In this document: positions 1-12,207 of the stretch, in pieces | How the letters are laid out: each line of letters begins with the position of its first letter | Numbering within the stretch: position 1 is the first letter of the stretch | From: Euptelea pleiosperma | Taxonomy: Eukaryota > Streptophyta > Magnoliopsida > Ranunculales > Eupteleaceae | DNA length: 64,000 bases | Assembly: GCA_035048495.1 (NCBI GenBank) | Contig: CM068553.1 | Span: 14,819,190 to 14,883,189 of the forward strand | Direction: 5' to 3' | Made by a program: the position numbers and the translations under genes | Notes under the pieces: model-generated | What the model was told of the DNA's origin: nothing | The model's database searches: none | Seen by the model: only the letters and a program-made list of their open reading frames with translations

Positions 1-650
1 TCTTATCTTTTGAACTCAAGAGTTGGGTCTACTTAGAGAGAGAGAGAGAGGGGGAGAGAGAGAGAGGGGGAGAGAGAGAGAGGGGATGGTGTCATTGACC
101 ATATATTGTTCTCTTACTCTATTTAGTCTTTCCCTAGGTGGAAAATCAAGAAAAAGACATCCTGAATAGTGATTTCTAACCGTTGGAATGGAGTTTTTTC
201 GTGGCCTCTCTCTCTCTCTAGCTCTCCTCTCCTCTTGCTGCGATTCTTGCTGATTTCTTTTCTTTTGTTGACAATCCATTTGGGTTGGGGTTGCTGATTT
301 CCTTTCTTTTGTTGTGTTGGGGTAAACACTTGACAATCCATTTGGGTTTGGGGTTGCTGATTCCTTTCTTTTGCTGCGCTACTGTATCTTTATATAGACA
401 GTGAGAGTAAACACTTGACAGTTGCTAAAGGTTTAAAGGTTTGCTTATTTCCTTTCTTTTGTTGTGTTACTGTATTTTTGGGTTTGGGGGTTTTGATGTC
501 TTTTGAATTTTGAAGTACAAGCTTTCATTTTTCCATGCTTTCAGTTATCATGCATTCAGTTTTCACTTGATAGTTCCTAAAGGTTTAAAGGTTTGCTGAT
601 TTCCTTTCTTTGGTTGTGCTACTGTATTTTTGGGTTTGGGGTTTTCTTAT
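1..650. repeat. GA/CT simple sequence and imperfect direct repeats
   Basis: Positions 37-86 are a GAGAG microsatellite broken by G runs. From about 245 to 645 a unit of roughly 50-120 bp built on TTTCCTTTCTTTTGTTGTG and a following TTTTTGGGTTTGGGG returns four to five times with drift, sometimes preceded by TAAACACTTGACA. No credible coding frame was seen; the short frames here are low-complexity. Confidence 0.7.
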
Positions 651-3233
651 GATGGAGGCTTATCTGCTCATCATTATTGTTGTAAACTGTTGCTACAATT
701 TTTACTTCGACATATCTTAATTCATTCCAACTTCTATTGTAGAAGTCCATTGGTTAAGGGGTGGCTTAACACTTGGGGACAGTCTATGCTCTCATCCATG
801 TTTTTTGGTTCATTCTTTCATTATGTTCTTTTATTCTCAGGTTCATATGGCGTTGTATATCGAGAAATATGGAATGGATCAGTAAATATACTTTTTTCAC
901 ATTTAGTTGTTACTTCAAGTGAGATATGGACTGTTAAAGGGTGATTGGATATATAGGAAATAAAAGCAATGAAAGCATCATGCCAAGATAATCTGCATCA
1001 TCATAGATAATTGAATCACCAAGGCTTTTATGTACCATTCAATTATCTGATGCTCTGACAAGCTTGAACTTGCCGAGTTGTGAATTGACAAAAATACATT
1101 TCAGTATTTTTGAGATTCATCAGGATTACTTGCTAATTTAGTGAAACTGACTGGCGATTACTTTTTCAGTGTTTTTAACTGATTGGGTTGTTTTTATTGA
1201 ACATCGCAATATGGCCATCACTTCAAGGGGTACATCAGTATTTTTTTTGTTAGTTTGGGTGCTTTCTCTTTCTTTGTATAGAGTTTCTTTTGTGATTTTT
1301 TATACATCCAAGCTCCTGAAATACTTCTGCATAAATGTAGGCTTGCACGGAAGTGATTCAAAGTGTTGAGAATGTGGATTGTTTTTCTTCAGATTTCAAT
1401 AACTTCAGTCCTTGCTTATAACTTTGTTCCAATTGCTACTTGGATCGTTGTCCAATATGAACTTCAAAAGCTTCAATAACTTCCTACACATTTGGCATTT
1501 TCAAATCTGCCTATGATGCAACCTATGCATAATCAATCACATATGCCAATAGTAGTTCAAAATATGAATTTTCTTTTATGGCTGGGTTTTTTATTTTTTT
1601 GGGGTTTTGAATGATTTGAAGTAGAAAATGGTGTTCATTCGTACTGTAAGCTAGCAGATTCTTCTATTTTATATTTATTTTATTTTGGGTTGTATAGAAC
1701 TAACTGGATTCTGTTTTTAGGAATTCAAGCTTGACCAAGTGCACACTCAACTTCAGGTAATTTTCAACACTTCATGTCATCTGTTTCATATGCGATTTGG
1801 CTTCTTGTGATACCAAATAAATTATAGTACAAGTGATGCTGGAAGATAACAGGTTTCTTGTCTTGAATTGTACTCCATTTGATGTTCTGCCCTATGTTCA
1901 TGTATCTCTTTATTGTTTGTTACTTGTTCATGCTTTTGAGCATTAAGGAATGATTCATAGTTTTTGGCATATTACATCTGACACATTGGGATTGATCTTA
2001 AAGATCCTCATAATTACTTTCTTTATAGTATGTCTGATTAACACACATTTTAATATTTGTAGCATCTTTATAGTGAGTATTTTGAGTATATGCAGGGTGT
2101 AGAGAATTGTTATAGTTCATGGCATTATTGAATTTGGTAGCATTCACAAAATTAATTAGACATTGTTTGCCCGACAATGAATTAACTGGACATGATTGAA
2201 TTATGCCACTTTTGTCAAAATGTTGTACTTATCAGTCAATGAGCAATAGGACTTAGGTGAAACCCTACATCATCCGCTCATTTGTTTCTTTACTAGATTA
2301 TAGATGGCGTTACCAAGGTATGTTAGTACGAAGTTTAATATTTCTGACAGAACAGAAGCATCCGCTTTTCAGTTTGGAGTTCACAAGGTCCTCTTAAGTA
2401 ATATAATTGATCAAAATTTGTATGTTGTTGACATCTTGTTTTTCCTGTAGCTTTGAAGAGTGCCCCATTTGGATGCATAATGTATTATTGAGTTTTCTTC
2501 TTATCGTAATTTAATCAAAGGTGTATAGATATGAGAATGTTGCTTGTTATGAATTTCTCTAATGCTCTGTTTCAATGTGTGGATCTAATTTTTTTTTCGG
2601 AAAGTTTAACTTGATATGAAATAAACATGACAGACTGTATAAAATATGTTGTCCATTCCTTGTAAGGTTGACATGAATTCACTTACTTTGGTAAATGATG
2701 CATGGTTTCAATTCTTATCTTGTCCCATAGAGCATTCTTGAATTGAAATTAGGTACTTGAATTCTTGAAATCAACTAGAGTAATATTTTTTTAAGGTGAG
2801 TGAAGCCTTGATGTAACGATGCTCATCAAATGCTAGCAATTAAGGCCTAGAGTTAATGTTCATGATAACTTGATAGATCATGATAACTTTTCAGATGTTT
2901 GGTAGATGTTAGTTCTTTATATTTGGTAATTAATGTTATCAGAGACAAACAAGGCAAACACCTAGGCACAAGGCACAATGCCCGCCTTGCTTATGGCCTA
3001 GTGTGCATTGGGTGCATAGAATGATGTCTATCTGCCCATCGATCAGGGTTATCTACCTCTTAAGTTTTGTTTTTTTAGCATAACATTCTACTGTCCTGTC
3101 CCATGTATAATAATTCAATTGTTTCCCGAACTAGAATGTCATAGAACACTTAAGTTATGAGATTGAAGTTCAAATATTAACAAAGAGTTAGATAAACTAG
3201 AATGTCATAGAACACTCGATTTTATCCAAGTTA
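651..3233. other. AT-rich stretch without a recognisable gene
   Basis: About 2.6 kb lies upstream of the transposase gene. Frames are short and T-rich. Two short exon-like islands bounded by AG and GT were seen: 841-881 (described separately) and about 1722-1757, which reads EFKLDQVHTQLQ and is flanked by TTTTTAG and GTAATT. I cannot assign the second. This stretch may be the 5' part of the CACTA element, but no CACTA terminus was found in it. Confidence 0.5.
841..881 (+). pseudogene. Possible stray exon with a kinase glycine-rich loop (Raf-like)
   Basis: A 41-nt island follows a pyrimidine-rich TTATTCTCAG and ends at a GTAAAT donor. If one base is supplied from an upstream exon it reads GSYGVVYREIWNGS. 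This resembles the P-loop plus beta-2 strand of plant Raf-like MAPKKK or other tyrosine-kinase-like proteins, where G-S-F/Y-G-x-V-Y-R-x-W-N/H-G is usual. I found no neighbouring exon with the catalytic lysine, HRD or DFG. It is therefore at best a gene fragment, possibly carried by the adjacent CACTA element. Chance similarity over 14 residues is possible. Confidence 0.3.
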
Positions 3234-3260
3234 TTGATGGTGTTTCAGATGATGATGCAA

Positions 3261-6200
3261 ATGGATAAGTCTTGGATGTCCAAGGATAGAACATCGCGGG
3301 AATATGACGAGGGAGTTCAACAATTTATCGACTTTGCAACAGTACATGTAGATAATCCGAATTCCATGCGATGTCCATGCACTAAGTGTGGGAATCTCCA
3401 AAAATATACTGTAGGAGATATTAAGGGACATCTATTTTTTAATGGTATCAATCAAAGTTATCGCATATGATTCCACCATGGAGAAAAAGTTTCGAGTGAG
3501 GTTTCGCAACGTGTTGGGAGAGAAGATCTCGTCCATCAACAATTTGAAAGAGTGGTCTAAGACGAAGTTGATAGCACAGTAGAAATGGTTCAAGATGCAT
3601 ACGATCACTTTACGGGTGATCCTGAAGAGTTTCAAAAATTGCTTGAAGATGCCGAAAAACCTTTATATCTAGGTTGCTCAAAGTACACGAAGTTATTATC
3701 ATTGGTCAAACTGTGGAACTTGAAAGCGAAGAATGGATGGTCCAACAAAAGCTTTTCAGAGCTACTAAAATTGTTGGGAGACATACTTCCAAATAATAAT
3801 GAAATGCCTTCATCCATGCATGAGGCCAACAAGACTTTGAAAGCTTTGGGGATTGAATATGAGAAAATACATGCATGTCCTAACGATTGTACACTCTACA
3901 GAAAAGAGTTCAAAGATGCGACTACATGTTCCACTTGTGGAACGTCACGATGGAAGGTAAAGAAAGATGGGACCGTGGAAAACAAGGGGGTGCCTGCAAA
4001 AGTATTGTGGTATTTTCCACCTATCCCAAGGTTTAGAAAGATGTTTAAGTCCACACAGACAGCAAAAGACCTCAGGTGGCATGATAGTAAAAGAGTAAAA
4101 GATGGTCAACTACGTCACCCAGCAGACTCTCAGCATGGCAACTAGTAGACCACAGGTGGCCAAAGTTTGCAGTAGATTGTAGAAATCTTCGGCTAGCCAA
4201 TTCAGCAGATGGAATAAATCCACATAGTAGCCTTAGTAGTAGGCATAGTTCTTGGCCTGTTATATTAGTCACCTACAACCTTCCACCATGGTTGTGCATG
4301 ATGAGAAAATTTATGATGTTAACATTGTTGATATCCGGTCCACGTCAATTACTTGGCACCACTGATTGATGATCTAAAAACTCTATGGGAAGTTGGCATT
4401 AATGTTTATGATGCATACGCAGAGCAATACTTTATATTAAGGGCGGTACTGTTATGGACAATCAATGATTTTCCTGCATATGGTGTCTTGTGTGGTTGTA
4501 ACGTAAAAGGATACTTAGCTTGTCTGATATGCGGCAATGATACTCGTTCTTGTAGATTGCAACATGGTAATAAAATAGTATACACAGGGCATAGAAGATT
4601 TCTTCCATTGAATCATCAATGGAGAAAGAAAAAAAAGGAGTTTGATGGTACACAGGAGCTTGACCTGTATCCAATAGCATTAAGTGGAGAGGAAACGTTA
4701 AGAAAGGTCGAAGGGATAAAAAACTCATGGGGAAAGAAGAAAGTATGTATACAAGTCACGAAAAAGAAAAAGAGACGTACACCCTAGAAAGATAAGGTTG
4801 ATGCTGATGACAAGAGTCGTTGGAAGAAGAAGTCTATATTCTTTGAGCTTGAATACTGGAAACACCTGTACATAAGACACAATTTGGATGTTATGCACAT
4901 CGAGAAGAATGTGTGCGATATCATCATTGGGACATTGCTTAACCTTCTAGGAAAAACAAATGATGGGGTAAAATCTCGTATGGACCTCGTAGAAATGGGT
5001 CTAAGGACTGAGTTGGGACCACGATATGATGGGAATAGAGCATACTTGCCTCCAGCATGTTATACTTTATCTAGAGAAGAAAAAAGAAAAGTCTGGAAAA
5101 TATTATTTGAGCTCAAGGTCCTGGATGGTTATTCTTCCAATTTAAAGAATTGTGTCTCAATGAAAGAATTGAAGTTATATGGTCTTAAGTCCCACGATTG
5201 CCATACCCTGATGCAGCAATTACTTCCTATGGCAATACGGTCAGTGATGCCAAAGCACGTGAGGTATACTATTAGTAGATTATGTTTCTTCTTCAATGCT
5301 CTCTGCAACAAAGTGGTGGATGTGGCAGGGTTAGACAAGATACAAAGAGATCTTGTAGTCACATTGTGTTTGTTTGAGAAGTACTTTCCTCCTTCATTCT
5401 TCGACATAATGGTTCATTTAACGGTGCATCTTGTCAAAGAAGTCAAACTATGTGGACCGGTTCACTTTCGATGGATGTATCCTTTTGAGAGGTGAGTTTA
5501 TTAAGCCACCATGTTACAAGATATATATGCATTATGTCATTTTTAGAGATCTAAGTTTCATTTAATAGGTTATTTTCATGTTTTAGGTTTATGAAAGTTT
5601 TAAAGGGCTATGTACGCAATCGAAATCATCCAGAAGGTTGTATTGTTGAAACTTATATTGCAGAAGAAGCAGTTGAATTTTGTATGGAATATTTATCTGG
5701 TGTAGAAGCAATTGGCATTCCCTTTGTTAAGAACATGCCAACCATTAATACAGAGTATGGAAAGTTGCTCTTGCCTGGCAAGGCTTTATCGGGTGGTCGT
5801 TTCTTTGACGTCGACACATTGTACTTGGAGCAGGCACATCGTTATGTGTTGCAAAACATTGATGATGTTGAACCCTATATCGAGTAAACTCTTTTCTTTC
5901 CATCGATCGATGTTATTTTACTTTCTTCAGTTGCATAAGAATTCTAGTACGAACTAATCATTATTTATTTTTTGATATCTTGATAGGAAGCATATCTCCT
6001 TCTTGAAGGAAAAAAATCCCCATAAATCAAAAAATAGGAAGTGGTTAAACACGGAGCACAATCGCACCATTATTCCTTGGATACGTCAAGCGGTTGAAAA
6101 TGATCTACGTGACTCAGATAATAAAATCTCAAAAAATCTGAGGTGGATTGCACAAGGACCACATTTTCAAGTAGTAAAATGTCATGGTTATATCATTAAT

Positions 6201-6752
6201 GGATGTCGTTATCACACGAAAGAACGCGATAATTCACGAGTCAACTAGAATAGCGGAGTGAGCGTAGTGGCCGATACAATGCAAATTGCAAGCGGGAAGG
6301 ATAAAAATCCTGTGTTTGGAGATGTTTGTTTTTACGGTGTTATTTCTGAAATATGGTTGCTTGATTATCGTATGTTCAAGATTCCAATATTAAAGTATGA
6401 CTGGGTCGACACTAATAAAGGCGTCAAAGTAGACGACCTTGGTTTCACAATAGTTGAGCTTGGTAGAGTTGGCCATAAATCTGATCCATTTATTTTGGCT
6501 TCCCAAGCCAAGCAAGTTTTCTATGTAGAAGACCAACTTAATTCAAAATTTTCAATCGTTCTAGCAGCTCCTACAAGAGCGTACATTTTTGACGATGATG
6601 ATGAGCTCATTGATGTTTGCAATGATCACCAGACTTCTGATGTGGTATTGTCAAATGTCGAGTCTTTTGATGTAGTCGATGAGTCTCAGTCACAATATAT
6701 GCGCATGGACTATGATGGAACTTGGATTGATCATACATCATCAGACTCATAG
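3261..6752 (+). pseudogene. CACTA (En/Spm) transposase, TNP2 type, degenerate
   Basis: This would be the DDE transposase that cuts and joins CACTA element ends in the nucleus. The start at 3261 (MDKSWM) is typical of the transposase-associated domain, which is followed by the zinc-type CPCTKC motif. The TNP2/Transposase_21 core runs from about 3585 to 4790 (LRWHDSKR, then CGNDT in the second half). DUF4218 spans the exons 4788-5491 and 5587-5883 (LDVMHIEKNVCD, HFRWMYPFER). Exon 5987-6752 carries DUF4216 (YGVISEIWLLDY, LILKYDWVD-like). Introns 5492-5586 and 5884-5986 have GT-AG ends and join in frame. Damage: in-frame stops at 3468, 3558, 4785 and 6246; a one-base deletion near 4137 inside QHW; and a short deletion with a frame change near 4345. 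It cannot make a full transposase. Confidence 0.9.
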
Positions 6753-6884
6753 GTAGGAATTGTAGTAAAATGAATATTCCTAAAGTTTTTGTTTGTTATG
6801 GATCAAACTATCAATCGATCTATCTTTCATTGTATTGGTTATACTTATATTCTTATGAATCTTCGTTCTTATATCAGGATAGTC

Positions 6885-8351
6885 ATGGATCCAGCTAGAT
6901 CGGACAAAGATCACGATCACCATGAAGATGAGGTTCTTCAACAGACACAAAGTATGAATTACTTGTGTCGTTATTCTGTGAGATTGTAGATTTAATTAAC
7001 ATTTCTTGTTCTAAATAGAAGTTAATTACTTTTCGATTGATTTAGAAACGACGACTAAGAAGAGAACACGGGGTGTTACTACACTGCCAGACTTAGTTAA
7101 AAGCGTTGGTAGTGTAAAAAAGGTGGTCGAATTCAATGATAAGTTTCAGCCAGTAGGTGATGTTTCGATCATATTTTCAAGTTACCTTGGTACCGTGGGA
7201 CGCATTATAGTTCCAATTACTATTGAAGATTGGCGCAAGGTGGATGTTGAAAAGAAGGAGAAGATGTGGCAGATGGTAGAGGTATATTATTTTGAATTTT
7301 TGATCCAATTTTGTATTATAATTATTCTAGAATATTGACTTTAATTACAAATTATATTATAGAATTTATTTGTAGTACCGTCGGAATATAAGAAAAAGAT
7401 TCTCCAAAACATTGGCCAAAAATGGAGAGATTTCAAGGGAAAGCTGAGCCATAAATATGTGAAGAAATTCAAGAATACACCCGAGCTCCTTCGTCACCCT
7501 CCAGAAAAGTATAAATGGATTGGTCAAGAACATTGGGATGCTTTTGTGAAGTCAAGACTTTCAGAAGAATTTGAGGTAATTATTCTAGCCTTTTATTACT
7601 TCGTAATCAATATGTTATTCTTTATAATGTACTAATATTTACTTATTTTTCATTATAATTATAAAGTTATTGAGTGCCTCTCAATCAAAGAGGCAGGCAA
7701 TGAATAAATATCCTCACCACATGTCTAGAAGGGGTTATGCTCGGTTGGAAATCGAAATTTTGGTAAGCGTTAGTAAGATTTACACATTTTATTTTTTACT
7801 TATATTTTGTTGGTTATAATTTCGAAATCAATTGTTTTTGGTTGTTGGCAACAGAAAGATATCGGGTCATCGTCCAAAAGTATAGACAGAAGTATTTTGT
7901 GGAAGAAGGCCCGCCAAGATAAGAGTAGAGCGTACAAAGACGATGTTACTAGGGAGAAAGCTCTTAAAATGGTAATTTTGTATCTATTTTTTTTAAAGAT
8001 AGATCAGATATTTCTTGCTCTATATGAATATGCCCTTATATATCCATTATTTTTGCTGGATGAGTTAGAGAAACTGACCCAGGAGGGGACTTTATCCACT
8101 GAGGGAAGCAATGACATACTCACCATGGCACTAGAGACTCCCGAACATCCTGGCCGGGTTAGGGGGGTGGGGAGTTTTGTCACACCAACCACGTACTTCC
8201 ACCTCCCTAGACAGCCTCCGAAGAAGGTTGTGGCAGAGATGGACACATTGAAGTCAACAATACACTCACAAGGGCAAATGATTCAAGCATTAGAAGCTAA
8301 ACTCAATGCCTTTATGCAACAAGGACCAGAAACACCGATGTCTGAGAAGAT
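6885..8351 (+). pseudogene. CACTA second ORF, 5' part: Transposase_24 domain
   Basis: A split gene starts at ATG 6885 (MDPARSDKDHDHHED), 130 bp after the transposase. Exons that join in frame are 6885-6951, 7046-7281, 7363-7575, 7667-7762, 7855-7971 and about 8059-8351. The middle reads VEFNDKFQPVGD, then YKWIGQEHWDAFVKSRLSEEFE, then YPHHMSRRGYARLE and ILWKKARQDK. This is the pattern of the plant Transposase_24 family found as the second product of CACTA elements. A coiled-coil-like tract (MDTLKSTIHSQGQMIQALEA) closes it. The acceptor before exon six reads TTTTGCTG instead of an AG, so correct splicing is probably lost. The last exon is cut at 8351 by the LTR-like insertion and resumes at 11331 in the same frame. 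Confidence 0.8.
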
Positions 8352-11325
8352 TGAAATTAGAATTTTTCCGCGTCGTTGGTTACGGAAACCCTAGATCTCA
8401 ACAGTATTTGTATTTTCTCCAAATTGGTTCACTTAATCTGCAAATAAGCAGACTTGCACAGTGGCTCATGTCGGATATCGTCCTCACTCGGGGTTAGGGC
8501 AATTAAAGAACAATAATAATGAAAAATGCTTATAATGGTGGAGAGATGAGACAGATGGAGATCGGGGTTTAAAATCTGATTTTTTTTTTGATAGTTCGAG
8601 ATTCATGCACTAAATTCAAAACAAAATAAAATAAGATGAAAACACTATGAATAAAGGAATTTCAATTCATTAATTAATCAAGTGCTTACAAAAGTGAATC
8701 AACTAAAAAAGAAATTAATCTAGAAAGCATTTTAGAGAGAGAAAATTGAACTAAGAAAGAGAGACAAGTAGAGAGAGAAAGTATTAAATCTAGAGAGAGA
8801 AAATGGCTAAAACAATATTTCTAGAAAGAGAATGAGAGGTAGAGAGAGAAATAAGTGGTAGAGAGAGAAAGTGAGATTTAGAGAGAGAAATTAGAGATTA
8901 CCTTGAAACTTACCACAAGATGGTGATCGGAGATCATGTCCAGCCAAGTGGTAATTGTCGGGCATGGAATGGTGTATGGCTTGCATGGTGCATGCACGAC
9001 CGTTGGAGATGAAGTAGCTACTCAGTTGCATATGTAGCAAGGAGAGTTGATGGTGAAGTAAGTGAAGGTGATGGAGGGTATCGATTCACTGTGGAAATCC
9101 ACATGATTGTTTTCTTATCTGGTCAACACAGTTGCAATGGAAGAGATTGAACGGTGGTGCATTTGCATTGAAGGATTTCCACTAGCTAGGTGTCCCGTGA
9201 AGAGCACCAGTGGTGGTGTTCAACCTAAGATAGGCTGTGATGATGAAGAGGTGGCAGAACTCGGTGTGATAGTTCTTGCTGGAGAAGATCCACCGTTAAA
9301 CCTGCAAAGGGAAGGAGAGTTCAGAATGGTGGAGATCAACAACTGAGGTAGAAGTCGTTAAGAATGAGCAGGCTCGTGGGCGTTGCTGGTTGTGAGGACA
9401 ACACGTTGAAGATCACTATCTGCTAACGGTGATGCAGCACACGATCAAGGAGACCGTGTATTCCTGTTTTGCAGATGTGGCTGCAACCGTTGTTTGCTGC
9501 CTGATTGCAGCGTGATGGTAGATCTGGTGCTCCCAAGAGAGGAGCTCTTGAGGAGAGGGTCTACAAAGTGAGCAAGTTGAGGAGGAGTTGCAGGTTCGTC
9601 TTATGGATAGAAGACGATGAAGGAACTACTGGCCGGAATTTGCAGGACCGTGGCTGTGCTGGTGGAGAAGATGGTGGTGGATATTGATGGAGGTGCTGTG
9701 AAGAACTAGGAGGTTGGACCTGTGGTGGACGGAATGGTTGATAGAGGGGATACCGCTGGTTGTTGGAGAAAATGGAGGAGTTGCAGGCGTTAATGGTGGT
9801 GAGAAGAAGAACCAGTCCGGCAGGTGAAGGATGACGGTTTACAACAACAAGAACGAGGAGGAAGAGATCACAGACTGCCTACGATGCAGGTTACTTGGTT
9901 TGGCCGGAGACCGCCAAGAAGAAGAAGAGGAGAAGGAGATGGTGGAAATGGTGATCAACTCCGGCGAGCTCTTCGCCGGAATTAATGGTGTGTGTGACGT
10001 CCTCCTAGCCTGTCACGCTGGAGCTATTGTGGGAGGTCGTGGGGGGTGAAGCATAAGAGAAGGAGGAAGAAGGGGGAACCAGACAGACGGCCGGAGTTGC
10101 TGCTGCAACTCCGGTGAGGACGTGAAAGAGAAGATGAAGAAGAAGATGGTGAAGAGGGAGGAGAAACGGCCAAGAGAGGGGAAGAAGGGGCCGGATGTTT
10201 TGGGGAAAAGGTTTTTTAAGAGAAGGAAGGGGGATTAGGGTTCCAAAGAACCCTTCTCCTTCCCCTTTTAAAGCTCCCTAGTTTCCATTAATGGAAATTA
10301 GGGAATTTTTGAAATAAAAAAATAATTTTTTTTTATTTTTTATTTTTTTTTAAGTAAAACACTACTTTTTTATGGGGAATGTCCCCATTTAGTGGACCCC
10401 CCATTTTTTAAAATTTAATTAAAATTATTTTGAAGTTCACGGGGTCCACTAACTGGTCGGACAACGGGTCGATGATGATGGGCCCGGCTACTGGCCCACA
10501 TGGATTGATGATGTCCATCGTCTCACAAGATGATGTGACAGACAGTCTGATGGCGATCGGATGGATGGTGACTTGATTGGGACCCAGATTGGTAGATCGA
10601 CGAATCTAAAGAGATCCAACAGTCCGATTGAAGATCCAACGGTCCGATGGAAGATCCAACGGTCAGAAAGCTAAGGGAGATGAGATAGAGCCGATGGGCA
10701 GGAATTCTGGGGTTAGGTCAGTAGATTCGAGGACCGAGAGATGAAGAGAGAGAGAGAATAAGTAGAGATGAGAGAGAAAGTATCAGAAAATGGAGATAAA
10801 AGTATTGGCAGAGGGTCTGGAACCCTAGTCTTCACTGTGACCATCCTCACGCTTCTCCAGTAGAGTAGACTATCATTCCTAGCTGATTCAAGTGGCTTTA
10901 AACGCTTTGGTCCGTCTCTTGGTCATTGGCTCTCCTGCTCTCTTCGTTCCTTGGGTCAGCTTTTTGGTCCTCTTATTCAGCCCATATTTGGCCCATATCT
11001 TCTAGTCATAGCATGTGGGCTCTTTAAGCTTTGATAATGAGCTTTCCTGATCGATGTGGGCTCGCAAGTCTCGAGAATTGTACCATCGGGGTTTCCTGCG
11101 ACAGAAGAAGCGCGTAATGAGACTTTATCAGAATGACTCAATGTCTAGACTTTCGAAAATGTGTTTAATGCTTACAAATATACCATTTCGTCCAGAAAAG
11201 TGTGTTCTACGCAACAAAAGAGACTCTTACGTAGAAAAGTAGATAAATAGAGCATTTTAACGTAGGAGAGTGTGAAAACGCTTAGAAGATAATAGTGGAA
11301 AATACGCACTTTTAAGCGAATATCA
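8352..11325 (-). mobile_element. LTR family 1 element (solo-LTR-like), full length with 5-bp target duplication
   Basis: This 2974-bp insertion splits the CACTA second ORF. Read on the minus strand it starts TGATATTCGCTTAAAAGTGC (11325 downward) and ends with TAATTTCA at 8352. AAGAT at 8347-8351 is repeated exactly at 11326-11330. TG...CA ends with a 5-bp duplication are the hallmark of LTR-retrotransposon integration. No second internal copy of the ends, primer-binding site, gag or pol is visible, so a solo LTR fits best. Inside are GA-rich runs (8700-8900, 10740-10790), a variable gcaggtt/ccggcg-rich middle (9000-10200), and near 10790-10870 a diverged copy of the tRNA-like segment seen in other members. 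Confidence 0.85.
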
Positions 11326-11330
11326 AAGAT

Positions 11331-12120
11331 CATTTCAAATAATAGTGCTAATAAAGTAACGCCGAGGTCTGAAAAGATTGGTTCAAATACTAGTGCTAAT
11401 ATAGATAAGCCCAACAGTAGAAGGCCAATTGATCTTACACCATTATTTTCTCAGAAGGCCAAGGGGAAGACAAAAGATTTGGTACCACCATCCAATTCCA
11501 GCACGAGGGATACTTCGGTACATATTTACATACTTCCTTGATATTTTTTCTTCACTTAGTTGGGTAGAAGAGTATATGTACTAAAATATTCCTAATTGAA
11601 CATTTTGTTGTATTCACTTTTATAGACCTTTCCATGTAAATTGGCCGTGAAATCGAGAGGTTCTATCGTTGCCACTGGTTGGGCCTTCCATCGCATACCC
11701 AACGAAAGGTATCACGGTGTCCCATTAGCAGAAGGGCTTCTCCGGGTCTCAATCATAGTGGCCAAAGAGTATGATGCCCTCCTCCCTGTGCCTAACGAGG
11801 AGTATATCCAAGTGGGTGAGGCTATCGGGAGTATTGTGGCTTGGCCTAGTGATCTTGTTCTACCAGTAGACACAGAGGTACTTAATTTTAAAATTAGACT
11901 TATCTTTTGTTATAAAGTAAGTCATGGACCGATCACATCAATTATGTTGATTATATCAATTTCTTATATTAGGAAGGACAAACTCAAGATAAGTTCAGTA
12001 AGACTGAAAGCATCAGTATTTGGTAAAACTGTCGATCTTAACCTTAACATAGATGACATTCAATATGTATGTAAAATGCAAGAAGTGTCGGTTAGCTGTG
12101 TCATGATATATTGCAGGTGA
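11331..12120 (+). pseudogene. CACTA second ORF, middle part: DUF8039 domain
   Basis: Directly after the LTR-like insertion the frame broken at 8351 continues. It holds a low-complexity linker with a repeated phrase (SEKI-SN-SAN) up to the donor at 11518, then exon 11626-11877. That exon reads CKLAVKSRGSIVATGWAF, then VPLAEGLLRVSI, LLPVPNEEY, VGEAIGSIVAWPSDLV. This matches the DUF8039 pattern (function unknown) that often sits between Transposase_24 and a Ulp1 protease in plant CACTA and Mutator-like elements. The next exon, about 11973-12117, opens EGQTQDKFSKTES and then meets a TAA, so a frameshift or stop breaks the product here. Confidence 0.7.
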
Positions 12121-12207
12121 GATAAAATTTGTTTTGAGTTTTTTAGAGAACCTTTAATTTACTTAATGATGTGTATTGCCATAATAAGTATTTTCATCTT
12201 GTTTTAG

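Noticed and set aside
2305..2450. Short frame starting MALPRYVSTKFNIS
   Set aside because: About 48 codons, no partner exons, no recognised motif; similar to chance in AT-rich DNA.
4072..5407. Minus-strand frames opposite the transposase
   Set aside because: Shadows of the plus-strand TNP2 coding sequence; they carry no motifs of their own.
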